From positions 1 through 63,260 of the forward strand of contig CANJBX010000018.1 in the NCBI GenBank assembly GCA_947472885.1: DNA of 63,260 nt, in the 5' to 3' direction. The position numbers and the translations under genes were made by a program. The DNA comes from Hyphomicrobiaceae bacterium (GTDB taxonomy: Bacteria; Pseudomonadota; Alphaproteobacteria; Rhizobiales; Xanthobacteraceae). A model generated the notes under the pieces. The model saw nothing but the letters and a program-made list of their open reading frames with translations, was not told the origin of the DNA and searched no databases. Positions 49,966 through 58,375 of the stretch are shown here, in pieces. Position 1 is the first letter of the stretch. Each line of letters starts with the position of its first letter.

Positions 49966-50439
49966 TTAAAGTGGGGTTGCCAGCAGAGTCGGTATTGACG
50001 AGGTATCGACGATAACCTGCTTCTGAATAAAAAGAAGCCGGTCACCAACCATTTTGACCCTATCGTGGTAGGCGCCAACGCTAAATAGCTTCGACGACCC
50101 TTCGATCGTGGTCTGATAAACGGCATAGTTGGCACGCACCGAATAGACGCCATCTCCATCAACGTTTACTCGGATAGCGCTCACGAAATGACGATCATAG
50201 TGCAGATTATAGAGATTCGCCTCTCGGAGTGAGACTGTGCGGTCTCGTATCATCTTCTTATTAGTGCAAAGGATAATTGAAGCCGGCAGATTACGAGCAA
50301 CATTCTCGCGCGGGATAACTTGGTAGGTCGCCTCCTCAGCAAAGAGGCCGAGCCACTCTTCCAGGCGGTCCTCATCCAGAAGGCCGGCATATTCAGCAAG
50401 CAAGTTCGTAATGGAGTGCATTGTGGCTTCCGAGTTCAT
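49966..50439 (-). CDS. Ring-hydroxylating dioxygenase beta subunit (first pair)
   Basis: The 157-residue NTF2-like subunit has LLDEDRLEEWLGLFAEEATYQVIPRENV, NLYNLHYDRHFVSAIRV and the closing VGDRLLFIQKQVIVDTS in outline. The ATG at 50439 overlaps the alpha-subunit stop by 4 bases, so the start is decided. The sequence resembles small subunits of salicylate 5-hydroxylase and anthranilate dioxygenase. It is the partner of the alpha subunit at 50436-51728. Confidence 0.88.
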   Translation of the reverse strand: MNSEATMHSITNLLAEYAGLLDEDRLEEWLGLFAEEATYQVIPRENVARNLPASIILCTNKKMIRDRTVSLREANLYNLHYDRHFVSAIRVNVDGDGVYSVRANYAVYQTTIEGSSKLFSVGAYHDRVKMVGDRLLFIQKQVIVDTSSIPTLLATPL

Positions 50440-51728
50440 CGAACGGCCCCCTCTGGTTCGCAGCCCATCAGTTGAGAGTAGTAAGCCCAGAAACCTCGGC
50501 ACGGAGTGTCATTCACCCGATGATCAATAAAATCCGGTATCGCGCCATGACCTCCCATTTCGATAACTGAATAGGCATCTTGGTCACTCCCCGTGGCTTT
50601 GTGAGCAAGTTCAATTGCTTCACCATCTTCCATCGATATGAGGCCCGCCGGCCCAACCATATTGGCCTGGAGAAGACGATGATTAGTCATCTCTTCCGAG
50701 TCGTCGACGTATCCGAAGAGAGTCCAATAGAGCTCGAACTCCCCTGGACCCGTCATTCGTAGCTGCCGAACCGCTAGGCTGTTGCTAATTTGGTGAACTG
50801 TAGCGTTCGGAAAAATTCCACATATAGCAAGCGTTATGCCGTCCTCGAATTCGCGCTTGTTCTTTATTATTTCGGGGTCTTCCAGCTTCAGCTGTTCTTC
50901 GTGAACCTTGTTTTCTTTGTAGAGCTCAGCAAACTCTTTGTCGTCATCTGTCTTGCTGCGCGCCCAAGTCAAGTTATGTCGGTGATGCACGTCCATCTTA
51001 TTTCCACCCTCTTGGGTGACACGACTAAGTCCGAATACTGCTTGGAATTCATGCAGTAGAGAACCGTGATAGGTATCGCGTTGGTTCTCCATGTAGAACT
51101 TCCAGTTTCCGTAGATTCGCTGGCGCTGATAGCCTAATACTCGGACTGGTTTGGCAAACAGACGCGTGAAGTGCCCCTGAAACACCGGCCCGAGATAATC
51201 TGCCAACGACTCGGTCGCATCACTGAACGTCGCGAAGAGAACACCCGAAAATGACTCAACGCGTAGCTTTCGTAGCCCGTGTTCGCTCTTGTCGAAGTCC
51301 TTGTCCATGCCGCCCTTACCCTTGAGGCCACGCTCAAACGGTACGCCCATCAACTTTCCATCGAGGGCGAAGCACCATCGGTGATAGATGCAGATGTGCT
51401 CCTTGGCATTGCCATAATTTTCACGGCGGACAATCGAACCGCGGTGACCACATCGGTTGACAACGGCGTAGACTGAGTTGTCTTCGCCGCGGCTCAAAAT
51501 GATCGGCGTTTCACCAATAAATGTAGTGATGAAGTCACCCGGATTGGGGATCTCAACTTCAAGGCCGACATATGACCAAGTCGGTCCTTTGAAAATGCGT
51601 TCTTGTTCCAGCCTATAGACATCAGGGTCGTGATACAGCTGATAAGGAACCCGCGAATAGTCGTTCCGCGGCCAACGCACACCCGGCATTCCTGGATGAT
51701 TAGGAATTAGCCCAGACTGCTCGCTCAT
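50436..51728 (-). CDS. Ring-hydroxylating oxygenase alpha subunit, salicylate 5-hydroxylase/anthranilate dioxygenase (NagG/AndAc) type
   Basis: The 430-residue protein begins with VRWPRNDYSRVPYQLYHD, has the Rieske ligands C93/H95 and C113/H116 in CIYHRW, and the iron site NWKFYMEN...D218, H221, H226. HQW in place of HGW is usual for the NagG/AndAc clade; an Arg at this place is a variation. NagG-type enzymes convert salicylate to gentisate, which fits the gentisate dioxygenase in the cluster. Anthranilate or a related substrate is equally possible. Confidence 0.88.
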   Translation of the reverse strand: MSEQSGLIPNHPGMPGVRWPRNDYSRVPYQLYHDPDVYRLEQERIFKGPTWSYVGLEVEIPNPGDFITTFIGETPIILSRGEDNSVYAVVNRCGHRGSIVRRENYGNAKEHICIYHRWCFALDGKLMGVPFERGLKGKGGMDKDFDKSEHGLRKLRVESFSGVLFATFSDATESLADYLGPVFQGHFTRLFAKPVRVLGYQRQRIYGNWKFYMENQRDTYHGSLLHEFQAVFGLSRVTQEGGNKMDVHHRHNLTWARSKTDDDKEFAELYKENKVHEEQLKLEDPEIIKNKREFEDGITLAICGIFPNATVHQISNSLAVRQLRMTGPGEFELYWTLFGYVDDSEEMTNHRLLQANMVGPAGLISMEDGEAIELAHKATGSDQDAYSVIEMGGHGAIPDFIDHRVNDTPCRGFWAYYSQLMGCEPEGAVR

Positions 51729-52124
51729 GAGCTTCCCCTTTTGCTGGCTGAGTATTCGAGTAAATCTAGACTCTCAAATAGCAACGTAACGAGCGCGCGA
51801 ACATTGAGATTTTTGGTCTTCCCTATTCGAGTCTTGCATATAGACGGGTAAGCCAAGCGAGACTTTGGCTCGAAACAGCCCACGCTGCTACAGAACGTCC
51901 CCTTTGAGGACGTCCTTTAAGCACGGGGCAATCTTGAGGATGAATTCCGCCCTGGGCGCTGCATTCATATTTAGCAGTGCGAGGACCGCACCGCAGTTTT
52001 TAGCTTATCGTGAACTCGAATTACGCAATTAGCGCGATTTAAAAGCGTTCCTAAAAGATACTTCGAGGAGCTCGAACTTGTATTTTATCTATTCAATAAT
52101 GCCCAATGTTACCTGGAATTTGAG
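51729..52124. promoter_or_regulatory. Probable promoter/operator region of the oxygenase operon
   Basis: This AT-rich 396-base gap separates the LysR gene from the oxygenase operon. The octamer ATTCGAGT occurs at 51754-51761 and 51825-51832, and its inverse ACTCGAAT at 52014-52021. They may be half-sites for the regulator, but the spacing (about 71 and 189 bases) is larger than in a normal LysR site, so this is tentative. A short AGGACGTCCT palindrome lies near 51908. Confidence 0.4.
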
Positions 52125-53102
52125 TCACTTTTGAAAAGCAGGTCGAACGGATCGTTGCGCTACCCGTCTCATGATTTCTACTAACGCGAGAGCGCTTGCA
52201 GAGGGCTCTTGATCGGCCCGCAGCGTCATACCGACAGGAAGTCCACCTCCGCCAATATTCACATTCAAAATGTCGGCAAAGCCTAATCCTTTAAACTGTT
52301 CCGCCACTGGGCGTGGTAGCGCAACCAAACTATCACTTTCGGTCAAGACGGCCTGAATCAGAGATGTTGTGACTGTTTCAATAAACGCTGCCGGGGGTTC
52401 AACGCCCGCGGATCGGAATCCGGCATCGACGTAGCGCCGGAAAACAGTGTCTCGGAGCGGTAATATCCATGGCCACTCCATCAATTCCTTCAACCCTAAC
52501 TGCTTTTTGCGTTTCAAGAGCGGATGACCGCGGCGCACCGCAATTGCGGCTGCATCGTCATAGAGTTTCTCCCGAACAAATCCCTCGCTTGATCGAAACT
52601 CAGAAACGTATCCTACGATCATATCAAGTTCGCCAACACGCAATGCTTGGCTTAGGTTTTGAAAGTTACCTTGCAAAACTGTTACCGTTACATTTGGCTT
52701 GACGGCTTTGAATATAGCGAGCGACTTGGGCAATAGGCTTGGGGCAGCGGCGCGCAATGTTCCAACTACAACTCGGCCTGAAGATCCAATCATCAATTCA
52801 GTAAGGTCATCCGCCGTGTGCCGAATTTCGCCCAGGATAGTTTCGGCGTGATTGATCAGCGTACGGCCATATTCCGTTGGAGTGACCCCTCGGGAGGAAC
52901 GATTGAAGAGCCGTAGATCCAATGCATGTTCAAGCTCAAGAAGAGCTCTCGTCGTGGCAGACTGTGTCAGATTGAGAGCAAAAGCTGCTTTCAGCAAACT
53001 TCCATGCTGAGCAATCGCCGTCAGCAGCACCAGGTGACGTACTCGCAGATGCCGCTGAAGAAGTAGCTTCAGCTTATTATGTTCGCCATTTCGCTCGGTC
53101 AA
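52125..53102 (-). CDS. LysR-family transcriptional regulator
   Basis: The 325-residue protein has the N-terminal winged helix (RHLRVRHLVLLTAIAQHGSLLKAA, then LNLTQSATTRALLELE) and the C-terminal inducer-binding domain. It resembles the PcaQ/GbpR branch. Such regulators respond to pathway intermediates. It is downstream of the transporter genes and upstream of the oxygenase operon on the same strand, so it may be co-transcribed with the transporter (56-base gap) and act on the region 51729-52124. Confidence 0.88.
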   Translation of the reverse strand: MTERNGEHNKLKLLLQRHLRVRHLVLLTAIAQHGSLLKAAFALNLTQSATTRALLELEHALDLRLFNRSSRGVTPTEYGRTLINHAETILGEIRHTADDLTELMIGSSGRVVVGTLRAAAPSLLPKSLAIFKAVKPNVTVTVLQGNFQNLSQALRVGELDMIVGYVSEFRSSEGFVREKLYDDAAAIAVRRGHPLLKRKKQLGLKELMEWPWILPLRDTVFRRYVDAGFRSAGVEPPAAFIETVTTSLIQAVLTESDSLVALPRPVAEQFKGLGFADILNVNIGGGGLPVGMTLRADQEPSASALALVEIMRRVAQRSVRPAFQK

Positions 53103-53158
53103 GGCAGCTTCCTAAAACGCGATACTTCGAGCCACAGTCTGCCGCTAGAAGTTATGGC

Positions 53159-53947
53159 TCAACGCGCCTTCCAAGCAAAAAGACGAGCCTCCACAGCCGT
53201 GAAGAGTAAATTGATAATGGTTCCAATGACAATCAAAATAATGATTGAGACGAACACTGTCGCCGTCTGCAATTGACCCGCGTAATAAGCAATGTCGTAT
53301 CCAAATCCAGCATTTGAGCTGAACATCTCGCCAAGTATTACACCCAAGAAGGCTCGACTAAGTCCTATTCGGACCCCGGCCAACATCAATGGTAGCGAGG
53401 CAGGGATTATAACTTTTAGGATAATATCGATCGGTTTTCCGCCAAATACCTTTAACACCCGGATCATTTGCGGCTCGGCCGCGTGCACACCCGCCATGGT
53501 GTTGACCACGATTGAGACGAACGTAAGTAGAAACGTGACAGTGATGACTGTCGCTGACCCAAAGCCAATCCAGATCATGAGCAATGGATAGAAGGCGATG
53601 GTGGGTGATGCATATATCAGCCAAACGAATGGATCGGCCGCATATTCAACCAAACGATTTACACCCATGGCGATTCCAAGTGTCACACCAACTATAAAGG
53701 CCAACGTAAATCCGACAGTCAGCTCGAATAGAAAAATGCGACTATTCTTTAAAATTGCACCATTATGCCATTGGCTGGCAAAGGCTTGAGCAATCCTCGA
53801 TGGGCTGCTCGCGGTGATCGGATTTAGATAGCCCAAACGAACCACTGACTCCCAAAAAACTGCAAATATCAGAAGCCCCAACGCTCCGAGCAGCAAACGT
53901 TCGTTACGCTTATACGCGCCTTCAAAAATCACGAGTGACTCCGCCAA
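53159..53947 (-). CDS. ABC transporter permease (TauC/SsuC type), second
   Basis: The 262-residue protein has five to six hydrophobic helices and the EAA-like cytoplasmic loop LKVFGGKPIDIILKVIIPASLPLMLAG in outline, which contacts the ATPase. Together with the other permease it would form a heterodimeric channel, as expected for two distinct permease genes. The start overlaps the previous permease by 19 bases. The substrate class of such importers includes sulfonates, nitrate, aromatic acids and phthalate-like compounds. Confidence 0.88.
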   Translation of the reverse strand: MAESLVIFEGAYKRNERLLLGALGLLIFAVFWESVVRLGYLNPITASSPSRIAQAFASQWHNGAILKNSRIFLFELTVGFTLAFIVGVTLGIAMGVNRLVEYAADPFVWLIYASPTIAFYPLLMIWIGFGSATVITVTFLLTFVSIVVNTMAGVHAAEPQMIRVLKVFGGKPIDIILKVIIPASLPLMLAGVRIGLSRAFLGVILGEMFSSNAGFGYDIAYYAGQLQTATVFVSIIILIVIGTIINLLFTAVEARLFAWKAR

Positions 53948-54708
53948 GGGGTGAGGCCACTCTCGATCAAACTAAATAGGAGTACGCAGACGTATCCAAA
54001 AGTTGCAACGACTGCGACGAGTACAAATATTTCGGGCACTCCGTCGGGAGCGACGCTGTAGATCGAGATTAAGCGACCGATACCCGACATCGAAACATAC
54101 ATTTCGCCGGCAATTAAAACTACGATGCCACGACCGATCGCCAGGCGAATACCAGCCATGATTGACGGGATTGCCCCTGGCAACATTGCCTTAAAAATAA
54201 TTTGTGTCCTAGACGCACCAAATGCCCGCAATGCACGTACCCAGGATTCTGAAATTTCTTCGATACCCGTCGTTGTGTTGATCGCTATCGGGATAAATGC
54301 AGAGAGAAACACCGCGATAGACTTAGACGTTGTGCCAATACCGAACCACACTACCAATACAGGGACAAAAACGATAATTGGCGCCGTGTAAAGCGCAACG
54401 AAGATCGGTTCAAAAAGGTAGCGAATTGTGCGGCTAAGTGCAAAAGCAACCCCGCACGCAATGCCAATCACTATCGCCGCCGCAAATCCTTCTCCGAACT
54501 CTCTCAGGCTGATGAGTGTATTTTGGGCGAGTTCGCCTGACAGGATCAAACGCTTGAATGCCGATAGAATCTGCGTCGGATATGAAACCAGTTCAGACCT
54601 GACGGTTTCGGTCGATCCGGCAATCTCCCAGATCAACAGAAACAGTGAAACGCTTAAGAGACCAACAATAAGTGGGGCAAGTCGATGAGCTAGGAGAGAA
54701 CGGTGCAC
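53929..54708 (-). CDS. ABC transporter permease (TauC/SsuC type), first
   Basis: The 259-residue protein has an N-terminal transmembrane helix (LIVGLLSVSLFLLIW), further helices and the EAA loop RAFGASRTQIIFKAMLPGAIPSIMAG in outline. It lies 28 bases after the ATPase gene and overlaps the second permease gene. The two permeases are similar in length but clearly different in sequence, so they are not a recent duplication. Confidence 0.88.
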   Translation of the reverse strand: MHRSLLAHRLAPLIVGLLSVSLFLLIWEIAGSTETVRSELVSYPTQILSAFKRLILSGELAQNTLISLREFGEGFAAAIVIGIACGVAFALSRTIRYLFEPIFVALYTAPIIVFVPVLVVWFGIGTTSKSIAVFLSAFIPIAINTTTGIEEISESWVRALRAFGASRTQIIFKAMLPGAIPSIMAGIRLAIGRGIVVLIAGEMYVSMSGIGRLISIYSVAPDGVPEIFVLVAVVATFGYVCVLLFSLIESGLTPWRSHS

Positions 54709-54736
54709 GAAACGCAGCCTTTACGATGAGAATGGA

Positions 54737-55540
54737 TCAGGACAAAGCGCTGTCCTGGCGCCAAGCCCCGTTCGCTTGAACCTGCTTTTCGAGAAGATTC
54801 CAAATCGTCTCCCGATACGCAGTAAACTCGGCTTTGTTGCGCAAACTTAAGTCGCGGGGCCGAGGCAGCGATATCTTCACCTCTTGTATTACACGACCAG
54901 GAGACGCGCTCATTACTAAAACTCGATCACCAAGATACACGGCCTCATCAATGTCGTGCGTGACGAATATAATCGTCTTACGTTCTCGTTCCCAAATCCT
55001 CAGAAGTTCAAGCCCCATCACTTGCCTGATTTGAGCATCAAGGGCACCGAATGGCTCGTCCATCAGAAGCACTTCGGGATCGACCGATAACGCGCGCGCG
55101 ATGCCTACGCGTTGCCGCATCCCCCCGGACAATTGATGAGGATAATGGTTACAAAACTTACCGAGCTCGACCATATCAAGATACTTCAGCGCCTCTTTTC
55201 TGCGCTGCGCGGAAGGCACCTTTTTTAGTTCCAAGCCGAGCTCGACGTTTTTAATAACCGTCCGCCAGGGCAAAAGCGCAAAGTCTTGAAATACGAGCGC
55301 CCTATCCGGCCCTGGCTTCGTTACATCCTTCTGGTTCAACTGCACCGCGCCTGACGTTGGACGCAATAGCGCTGCCACGAGCATGAGTAACGTGCTTTTA
55401 CCACACCCACTCGGGCCAACGATTGTTACGAATTCTCCTTTCTCGATACTGACATTGACTTTGTCGAGTGCAAGAAAGGTCGATCCCGAACGAGAGCCTG
55501 GATAGGAAAGGCTTAGATCTTTTACTTCCAGTTGTGCCAT
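54737..55540 (-). CDS. ABC transporter ATP-binding protein (SsuB/TauB type)
   Basis: The 267-residue ATPase has Walker A GPSGCGKST, the Q-loop VFQDFALLPW, the signature LSGGMRQRVGIARAL, Walker B LLMDEPFGALD and the switch His in FVTHDIDEAVYLGD. It powers the importer formed with the two permeases and the binding protein. The start at 55540 (MAQLEVKD) is chosen; an in-frame ATG three codons earlier is possible. The gap to the binding-protein gene is 14 bases. Confidence 0.92.
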   Translation of the reverse strand: MAQLEVKDLSLSYPGSRSGSTFLALDKVNVSIEKGEFVTIVGPSGCGKSTLLMLVAALLRPTSGAVQLNQKDVTKPGPDRALVFQDFALLPWRTVIKNVELGLELKKVPSAQRRKEALKYLDMVELGKFCNHYPHQLSGGMRQRVGIARALSVDPEVLLMDEPFGALDAQIRQVMGLELLRIWERERKTIIFVTHDIDEAVYLGDRVLVMSASPGRVIQEVKISLPRPRDLSLRNKAEFTAYRETIWNLLEKQVQANGAWRQDSALS

Positions 55541-55554
55541 CGTCTGCAAACTTA

Positions 55555-56574
55555 TTAACGCTTCGGAGCCCAGCTCGAGAATGTGCGGATAAACCTGTCA
55601 TCGAGGATCGCGGAATTCGGCCATGCCTCCGTAACCTTTCCTGACTCCTTCATAACGTTCCAGAAAGACGCCATGCTATTTGGCTGCGGCAAATTTCCTG
55701 ATTCGTCGTAAGAAGCACGAATTTCCTCATAAGTAGCCTGAGCGACTTCAGGCGTAAATTTGAGGGTCTGCACAAGTGTAGATGTAGCAATCGCAGAGTC
55801 TGAGTTTAGAAGTCTGATAGCACTCACATGCGCTCTTAACAGAGCTTCTAGTGTTCGCGGATTCTCTTCGATGAATTTCTTTCGCGCCACGAAAACCTCT
55901 TTGGGCCACTGCGGGCCAACAATTTCGGCTTGAGTACCAAGAACAGTGAACCCTTCCGACTTGGCTCTCGCAACGAACGGGGGAGCCAGAATGGCGGACT
56001 GAGCTCGACCTGCCTTAAGTAATTGGAACATACTGGCTGGCGGGCCACCTGCGATAATTTGAACATCGGTCAGCGCCGCCAAGCCTTGTTTCTTCAACAT
56101 GTATCGCGCGATCTGATCAGTTAACGCACCGTATGAGGTGATCGCAACACTCGTGCCCTTCGTATCATTCCACGACTTAATAGAGGGGTTCGCTACCCAC
56201 GCGAAGTCCGCAGCATTGAAGCCTGCGTAGAAGCCAATGCAATCGGATTTCGCATTGACCATGGAGACGATAGTATCTCCCGGTACAAGTGCGATATCGA
56301 CCGAGTCTCCCACAAGCGCTTGGGCAAGCTCTGGATCTCCGCGGAAACTTGCCAGACTTGCGTTGAGCCCTTCTGCTTTCCAAGTTTGATTAGCTGCTAA
56401 ATAAACAGGCAGAAAGACGGCCGCTGTTATCGCGGCGCCAATACGTAATTCGGTTTTTTCTAGCGCGGCAGCGGCCTGCGAGCTTGCTCGCGAATAGAAT
56501 GCCGCACCTATACCAACCGCTGCGGAATTCGAGAGAAAAGTCCGCCTCGTCAATCGCTTCGCATGCTTGTTCAT
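55555..56574 (-). CDS. ABC transporter substrate-binding protein (TauA/NrtA/ThiY-like, Tat signal)
   Basis: The 339-residue protein has a twin-arginine-type leader (R10-R11 in TRRTFLSN, followed by a small-residue stretch to about 35), then a type II periplasmic binding fold with a ELRIGAAITAAVFLPVYLA start and VSAIRLL near the end. Family members bind sulfonates, nitrate, bicarbonate, thiamine precursors or aromatic carboxylates. It is the first gene of the transporter set and is likely to carry the specificity of uptake. Confidence 0.85.
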   Translation of the reverse strand: MNKHAKRLTRRTFLSNSAAVGIGAAFYSRASSQAAAALEKTELRIGAAITAAVFLPVYLAANQTWKAEGLNASLASFRGDPELAQALVGDSVDIALVPGDTIVSMVNAKSDCIGFYAGFNAADFAWVANPSIKSWNDTKGTSVAITSYGALTDQIARYMLKKQGLAALTDVQIIAGGPPASMFQLLKAGRAQSAILAPPFVARAKSEGFTVLGTQAEIVGPQWPKEVFVARKKFIEENPRTLEALLRAHVSAIRLLNSDSAIATSTLVQTLKFTPEVAQATYEEIRASYDESGNLPQPNSMASFWNVMKESGKVTEAWPNSAILDDRFIRTFSSWAPKR

Positions 56575-56621
56575 GGATACCCCCTTAACGGTGACATTTT
56601 AGCTTGGCATATACCGTGCCA

Positions 56622-58151
56622 TCACCCCAGAGATGGCGCCGACATTTTTCCGAAAATATTTTCGGCTGAACGGGCCAAAGACAACAATGCGACATCTCCG
56701 CCCATTAAACCGTCGAAGTCGATGCCGACCGGAAGACCATCACGGCTGAGTCCGACCGGAATCGTAATACCTGGCGCGTTGAAGACACCAGTCGCCGCAG
56801 TGTTTCGAATTGTCGTAATAGCTTCAGTAAATGACTTTCCTTTAATCTCGACCGTATCTTTCGGCGAGTCACCGGCGGTGCGAATGAGAAGCGCGGTTGT
56901 CATCTCAGTCGGGTAAACTATCGCCGAAATTGAGTTCGCTTCAAAAAGCTTTTGATACGCAACGATCAAACGCTCTCGCGACGCAAGCGCAGCTTCCCGG
57001 GCAGCAGCCGGTGGCGGATCTGCTTTCCAGTTCATTCGAACTGGCTCTGTCTTAATATTCTCCACAAGCGCGTCGTAACTCAGAGACGGATAATGTTCCT
57101 TGACCCAGACGCTGAGGTCGCCACGTAGATCCGTGAATACCCAATGAATCTTGTTCGCATCAAGAATTGACGAGACATCGACGTCGACAAGGACCGCACC
57201 GGCATCCTTGAGTTTGCTAAGTGACTCGCGACAAACTCGTTCGACTTCCGGATCGATATCTTGCCAATAAAATTGTTCGGGGATTCCCAACCGCACGCCA
57301 CGAATTGACGTTGGTGCAGCAATCGGCTTCCCTGTGATGGCGCTGTGCAATAAGGCAACATCGCTAACGGTGCGTGCAACGGGCCCGATAGTGTCCATGC
57401 TCAATCTTAGCGGAACAACTCCGTCTAGCGAGTACTCTCGATTGGGGCCAATCGATGGACGGAGCGCGGCAAGACCGCAAAAAGCGGCCGGAATACGGAC
57501 TGAACCAAGCGTGTCCGTGCCAAGGCCGGCCGGTACAATACGTGCAGCGATGGCAGCTGCAGTGCCACCACTAGATCCACCCGGGATGCGCTTTGTATCG
57601 TAAGGATTCCGTGTTGGGCCCCAAGTAGGATTATTTGTAGTCCCGCCCTGCGCCAACTCGTGCATATTAGTTTTGCCAAACAAGATCGCGCCTTGCTTCA
57701 GCAGCGCTTGTACGACTGGCGAATTTCCTTTCGGACGATAGTCTTTTAATCCCGGCGTCCCCGCCGTTGTCGGGAAACCATTTGTGTCGATGTTGTCCTT
57801 AACTACGATGGGGAGACCCGCCAATATTCCCGGGTCGCGCCCACTTGCAATGGCCTTGTCAATTTCGCGCGCCGCTTCGAGTACGCGGCTCTCATCAAAC
57901 CAAGTAATAGCATTGATCTGCTTGTGTTGCTCGTAAGCCTTCACAGCTAACTTGCAGTAGGCTTCTGCCGTTATCGCGCGGCTTTTGATTTTTGCCACGA
58001 CTTCGGCAGCCGACCATTCGAGCTCCGCTATGATTGCTGCGCTACTACTCGATGTTCCGAATAACGCTTCCAAGGACAATGCGGCTGCAGCTGCAGCACC
58101 GCTTTTCAACAAGCCCCTACGATCCAGAACGTTTCGATCACGTGAACTCAT
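56622..58151 (-). CDS. Amidase-signature enzyme with Tat leader
   Basis: The 509-residue amidase has a Tat leader (D10-R11-R12-G-L-L-K, Ala-rich) and the Ser-cisSer-Lys triad: K118 in VVKDN, S194 in GGSSGG and nucleophile S217 in GTDTLGSVRIPA. The usual TGGS is TLGS here, a substitution next to the nucleophile. It would hydrolyse an amide in the periplasm before uptake, which makes it unusual, since most amidases of this family are cytoplasmic. GGGAGG precedes the ATG at 58151, which decides the start. Confidence 0.85.
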   Translation of the reverse strand: MSSRDRNVLDRRGLLKSGAAAAAALSLEALFGTSSSSAAIIAELEWSAAEVVAKIKSRAITAEAYCKLAVKAYEQHKQINAITWFDESRVLEAAREIDKAIASGRDPGILAGLPIVVKDNIDTNGFPTTAGTPGLKDYRPKGNSPVVQALLKQGAILFGKTNMHELAQGGTTNNPTWGPTRNPYDTKRIPGGSSGGTAAAIAARIVPAGLGTDTLGSVRIPAAFCGLAALRPSIGPNREYSLDGVVPLRLSMDTIGPVARTVSDVALLHSAITGKPIAAPTSIRGVRLGIPEQFYWQDIDPEVERVCRESLSKLKDAGAVLVDVDVSSILDANKIHWVFTDLRGDLSVWVKEHYPSLSYDALVENIKTEPVRMNWKADPPPAAAREAALASRERLIVAYQKLFEANSISAIVYPTEMTTALLIRTAGDSPKDTVEIKGKSFTEAITTIRNTAATGVFNAPGITIPVGLSRDGLPVGIDFDGLMGGDVALLSLARSAENIFGKMSAPSLG

Positions 58152-58375
58152 TTCAGGCCTCCCGCCTTCCGAATCCAGGACGAAATTTCGCCATTTCAAT
58201 TCGAGTGCGCAAGCCTTACGTGGAGACAGACCAGCGTTAACGCGCACTCATCCGTGTCTTTGTCATTCTTGTGTAATAAAGCTAACCACTTTTGAATGGT
58301 TCTCGTTATGAGAAAATTGTTGCGGGCGAATAGTTCTTTGCATATGCGAAGTCGTTCGCAAAGCACTGCGTGTGT

